From Tubulanus polymorphus (Eukaryota; Nemertea; Palaeonemertea; Tubulaniformes; Tubulanidae): 64,000 nucleotides of DNA. Shown one piece after another: positions 61,852 to 64,000 of the stretch. Numbering within the stretch: position 1 is the stretch's first letter; each line of letters opens with the position of its first letter. The stretch covers positions 17,440,450 through 17,504,449 of the forward strand of contig NC_134029.1 in NCBI RefSeq assembly GCF_964204645.1, read 5' to 3'. Below the pieces are notes generated by a model, which worked only from the letters and a program-made list of their open reading frames with translations, had not been told where the DNA came from and searched no databases. The translations under genes and the position numbers were made by a program.

Positions 61852-62883
61852 CTACACTCGATTTCCAAAACGATGACAACTCAAAAACCAAACTAGAGTT
61901 TCTCCAAAACCTCTTCGAATTACTAAATAAACGAATAAATTTATCATAGCATTGATAGCGTGTAACAACTGACCAGAATGATACGGACGATATTCTGATC
62001 CGTCAGGTAAAATCACCGGTAACACTGTATTTATTAAAGCCATTCCGTATTCAACCACAAATACTACATTTAAAGCTAATATTGTCAGAGTTATTTGTCG
62101 TCCTTGTTTGGTGTTTGTCGAATCTTCATCTTTGACGTCGATTTGTTGAAGTTTGTGTCGCTGTCGAGCAGCTAACCGAACCAAAGCCGCCATATGTAGA
62201 TTACAACAAAAAACAATCAAACCCGGAATAAACTGTAACACAATTTTACCGAATATAAAATCGTAATACAATGCATATTCTTTATTCTGAAGCAGGAGTT
62301 TCCTTCTATCTATATAACGACAAGGTTGATCGGGCATCTCCACATATGTTTTTAAATCCCAAATTGTTGGTAGATCGAAAATAAAAGTAAGAATCCAAAT
62401 TGCAACAGAAACACGAAATGCATTTCGAATCGTGCAAATATTCCTGGCAGACAGTGGGAATCTAATAGCTACATAGCGGTCTAAACTTAACGCGAACAGT
62501 AGCCACGAACTGGTGGTCGTGGTCATTTGGTAGATGGCGTCTATGTAAAGAAAGATATGACGAAAATATTGCTGAAAAATGTGATCGTAGTGCATATATT
62601 CCAACAAATGGAAGCTCCTAGAGACCAACTCGCGTCCGAACAAACCGGTTAGACAGTTCACGGTATCAGCTACAGCGAGCATCTCTAAATATAGAATACT
62701 GCTACCTCTAAGTTTCATCAAATGGAGAACAATGAACGCGAGACAGTTAGAGATGATACCGATTGTATAAAGTATACCACGCGTTAGTATCATGATCGAC
62801 TTGTACGATAAGATCGTACCTGATCCATCACAGAATGTACCACAACAAATCAGCCAAGGATCTACTGTTTCGTTCAGTGTCAT
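61852..62883 (-). CDS. Class A (rhodopsin-like) peptide-type GPCR, intronless
   Basis: 343 codons from ATG 62881-62883 to TAG at 61852-61854, no intron. The N-terminus has one N-glycosylation site (NET). Seven hydrophobic segments start near residues 35, 65, 110, 153, 207, 263 and 305. Class A marks: GIISNCLAFIVL in TM1, LEMLAVADTVNCLTGL in TM2, SLDRYVAIRFPL (DRY box) after TM3, a Trp-containing TM4 (AIWILTF), and NAMINLFVYLV in TM7, a variant of NPxxY with Leu for Pro. A Cys in the second extracellular loop (DQPCRYID) is present; its usual TM3 partner is not obvious. The shape resembles the invertebrate FMRFamide/myosuppressin-like group expanded in lophotrochozoans. Ligand unknown. The low-complexity-free frame and intact motifs argue for a live gene. 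Confidence 0.88.
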   Translation of the reverse strand: MTLNETVDPWLICCGTFCDGSGTILSYKSIMILTRGILYTIGIISNCLAFIVLHLMKLRGSSILYLEMLAVADTVNCLTGLFGRELVSRSFHLLEYMHYDHIFQQYFRHIFLYIDAIYQMTTTTSSWLLFALSLDRYVAIRFPLSARNICTIRNAFRVSVAIWILTFIFDLPTIWDLKTYVEMPDQPCRYIDRRKLLLQNKEYALYYDFIFGKIVLQFIPGLIVFCCNLHMAALVRLAARQRHKLQQIDVKDEDSTNTKQGRQITLTILALNVVFVVEYGMALINTVLPVILPDGSEYRPYHSGQLLHAINAMINLFVYLVIRRGFGETLVWFLSCHRFGNRV

Positions 62884-64000
62884 TGTTTTTGATTGCGATG
62901 AGAAAAGTGTTTGAGAAACCAGTTACTAGATTCGTACTGATGCGACACTGTCTGTTTCTTCATGTTCGCTTTAGTTTCGAAGAAACAGTACTATAATCAT
63001 CTTGTGCGCAGTCATATAGATGTGCGGGCTCGTCGCCACAGTTTGCTACAACAGGCTGTAATTTCTAAAACTGCAGGCTTCTATGTGTGCATGGTGTACG
63101 TATCAGTTCTATCGTCAGTTCCATGAGAAGCTTTAAAGATTTTACATAAACTTTTAATGCTGAATTCATTTCGAGTTTTAGTGTATGACATAATACCCGT
63201 ATACTGATTCTGCACGATCGGGAATTCTTTTGGTAGAAAATTTGCCACTAAACAAAACACAATATGAAACTTGAATGATATAGCGGGTATTGTTAGTGAA
63301 TAGACTCACCACACTTGACTGGTCACCAAACACCACACTTGACAAACTTATCACCACACCACACAGCTCACTGGTCACCACTGACCAGACAACCCTCCCA
63401 ACATCGACAGTCACTCTTGATCTACGGTCAAATTATGGTGGAATTTAATCCCCTGCCCTGTATTTCTTCTGAGATTCTGATTCTTAGTTGTCCTGGCTGA
63501 AGAGATGATAGATAGGATTGTCCCAGGTTCGAGCCCGGTCTATTTGATACTAATACCGAGTGACCTACACGAGCTTTTATTGCATCTATTTGTCTTTTTG
63601 TTTGTTTTGCTCCTTTCCTAAAATATGATACAACGGGTCCATAAAAAACATAGTTTGAACCATCAATCAATAATCAAATCTTTAAAATATATTTTTTTAC
63701 CTTTTTGTTCGTTTGTATTGAATCGCTCTCCCTGCAGGCATACATAATCAAAAGTTATACATTTTCGGCGGGAAGTATATGGCCCATTATCAGAGAATTC
63801 AAATTTCAAATAAATTCTCTTGAAAAAATTGGAAATTATGGGTGTACAAACTTATGATCATGGGTTCTGACCCAAGATTGTTTTGGTTTAAGGAGATTAA
63901 TTCTCATCATATCAGAGATATAAACAGGTTGGGTTTAATCTAGAGGACTGTTTCTGGGACATTGAGGTTGGCTCTTAAAAGAATCGAGTTGAGATCGATG
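62884..64000. other. Right-end region, no gene recognised
   Basis: 63300-63400 is rich in CACCACACTTGAC and CTGGTCACCA words and is low in complexity. 63490-63540 has a tRNA-like B box (GGTTCGAGCCC) of the kind seen in SINEs. No supported coding region. Confidence 0.4.

Noticed and set aside
63490-63540. tRNA gene or SINE head
   Set aside because: A B box (GGTTCGAGCCC at 63526) is present and a weak A-box-like word, but no cloverleaf or clear SINE body could be shown.

Overview
This is a window of animal nuclear DNA. Genes are split by GT-AG introns, the DNA is AT-rich, and much of the space between exons is transposon debris and minisatellites. The gene set (calpain-15, MMAA, LAMTOR1, a discoidin/S1 protease, an NHL protein, a peptide-type GPCR) and the style of short dispersed repeats suggest a marine invertebrate, most likely a lophotrochozoan such as a mollusc. 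The taxon is an inference; no marker gene fixes it. Exon coordinates were read by eye from reading frame, splice consensus and phase.

Left to right: (1) 1182-8798, minus: calpain-15 (CAPN15/SOL), eight exons seen, 3' end beyond the left edge. (2) 8799-12255: no intact gene, but a decayed coding fragment, a diverged tandem duplication and transposon scraps. (3) 12256-19380: a 7.1-kb foldback-like transposon. It has inverted arrays of a 30-bp repeat (about 25 units left, about 65 right), a probable 8-bp target-site duplication, and an internal gene for an OTU protease plus PHD finger protein with tandemly duplicated exons. This is the most unusual object in the window. (4) 21155-34854, plus: MMAA, a mitochondrial G3E GTPase of the vitamin B12 pathway. 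Its 9.5-kb fourth intron holds MITE-like elements and a 22-bp minisatellite. (5) 35372-36223, minus: an intronless six-blade NHL protein, convergent with MMAA. (6) 36446-37088: a 643-bp foldback MITE with a perfect 9-bp target-site duplication. (7) 39475-50761, plus: a secreted protein with two discoidin-like regions and a C-terminal S1 serine protease. Its introns carry a LINE 3' end and a degenerate hammerhead-like motif. (8) 53052-61033, minus: LAMTOR1, complete in six exons, with a 1.2-kb 24-bp minisatellite and a hAT-like element in its third intron. (9) 61852-62883, minus: an intronless class A GPCR with a decayed partial copy just downstream. (10) 62884-64000: no gene recognised.

The genes do not form a pathway. 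LAMTOR1 is part of lysosomal mTORC1 signalling, MMAA works in mitochondrial cobalamin handling, and CAPN15 is a cytosolic protease. The common theme is heavy insertion of non-autonomous DNA transposons and arrays into introns.
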